From Larsenimonas rhizosphaerae (GTDB taxonomy: Bacteria > Pseudomonadota > Gammaproteobacteria > Pseudomonadales > Halomonadaceae): 64,000 bases of DNA. The stretch covers positions 186,001 through 250,000 of the forward strand of contig NZ_JAMLJK010000001.1 of NCBI RefSeq assembly GCF_023700005.1. The letters are read 5' to 3'. The position numbers and the translations under genes are program-made. This document shows positions 63,539-64,000 of this stretch, piece after piece (position 1 is the first letter of the stretch; the number at the start of each line of letters is the position of its first letter). The notes beneath the pieces were generated by a model that had not been told where the DNA came from, did not search any database, and saw nothing but the letters and a program-made list of their open reading frames with translations.

Positions 63539-64000
63539 CTATTGTGCTGTACCGTTGCCCTGAAGGGTAAACATCGTCAGTTCCGGTGGGGCATCGATAC
63601 GAATCGGCACCATGCTGAAGCCGATCCCGCGATTGACGTACAGCCTGTTGCCCGGCGCGCCATAGTCCTCCTCGATCCAGCCATCGGTATGTGCCGGGCC
63701 GGATTGAAACAGGCTCATCCAGCTCCACTGTGGCAGACCGGGCAGGCGCATCTGCCCGCCATGCGTGTGGCCGGCCATGGCCAGCGGCGCCGTATGGGCA
63801 GGAAAATCGGGAAATGACGCCGGGTTGTGCATGACGACAAGGCGGGCAGCGTCGCCCGGCAGGGTTTCAAGGGCCTGTTCCACGTGATCATTGCCGGCGT
63901 AGTGCGAGCCGATACCCACCAGATAAAGGGGCTGGTCCGTGGTATTGCTGTCTGGAAGTGACAACGGTACTGCCCGGTTCTGGAGCACGGTAATGCCGGC
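63539..64000 (-). CDS. Metallophosphoesterase, C-terminal part
   Basis: The gene runs out of the window; the frame is open to 64000 and reads AGITVLQNRAVPL at its visible beginning. LVVMHNPASFPDF and the strongly conserved LAMAGHTHGGQMRLP (His-x-His metal site) identify a calcineurin-like phosphoesterase of the YkuE/YaeI type, often membrane-anchored at the N-terminus. RLYVNRGIGFSMVPIRI is the typical C-terminal block. Substrate unknown; related enzymes act on lipid intermediates. Confidence 0.9.
   Translation of the reverse strand, partial: AGITVLQNRAVPLSLPDSNTTDQPLYLVGIGSHYAGNDHVEQALETLPGDAARLVVMHNPASFPDFPAHTAPLAMAGHTHGGQMRLPGLPQWSWMSLFQSGPAHTDGWIEEDYGAPGNRLYVNRGIGFSMVPIRIDAPPELTMFTLQGNGTAQ

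Overview
The window is a 64 kb stretch of a high-GC (visually about 60-65%) gammaproteobacterial chromosome. Gene content and protein style (HemB, PyrC, NirBD/NasA, Rut pathway, an OsmC-YcaO fusion, many MFS carriers) suggest a Halomonas-like member of the Halomonadaceae; this is an inference without database support. I see no rRNA, tRNA, CRISPR array, transposase or phage gene.

Layout. 0-5 kb: end of a TctA permease, a membrane protein with an acidic tail, hemB and an MFS carrier. 4.8-10.7 kb: a disturbed region with a frame-shifted DUF2835 remnant, an AT-rich orphan gene, an OsmC-YcaO fusion gene, codB, a second divergent copy of the ycaO 3' end after codB, and two small AT-rich unknown genes. 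10.9-15.6 kb: a zinc-limitation module (DUF1826 gene, COG0523 GTPase, zinc-independent GTP cyclohydrolase folE2) with two near-identical Zur boxes. 15.7-27.2 kb: nitrate/nitrite assimilation (nirD, nirB, a flavoprotein, nasA, SUMT, nitrate MFS carrier) and its regulator nasR. 27.4-36.7 kb: acetyltransferase, old-yellow-enzyme reductase, amine-oxidase-like flavoprotein, TraX-like protein, ferric-siderophore-type ABC importer, a YebE-like protein and an AtoE-type carrier.

36.8-40.1 kb: an ATP-grasp ligase followed by a large protein in which I see a papain-like Gln/Cys-His-Asn arrangement; I know no described system with this pair and it is the best candidate here for something new. 40.4-49.4 kb: a PiT phosphate carrier and a LacI-controlled four-carbon sugar acid (tetronate) catabolic operon. 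49.5-56.3 kb: the Rut uracil-degradation operon with an NCS1 carrier, rutR and rutE. 56.6-64 kb: succinate-semialdehyde-type dehydrogenase, carboxylesterase, pyrC, an acyltransferase, an MFS carrier and a partial metallophosphoesterase.

Regulation ties much of this together around nitrogen. All three nitrate/nitrite transcription units have a GG-N10-GC sigma-54-type promoter, then a leader with two stem-loops whose hexaloops carry A at position 1 and G at position 4 (the ANTAR-protein target), the second overlapping a Rho-independent terminator. NasR (NIT + ANTAR) is encoded beside them. codB and rutA also have sigma-54-like promoters, so cytosine uptake, uracil degradation and nitrate assimilation probably respond together to nitrogen limitation.
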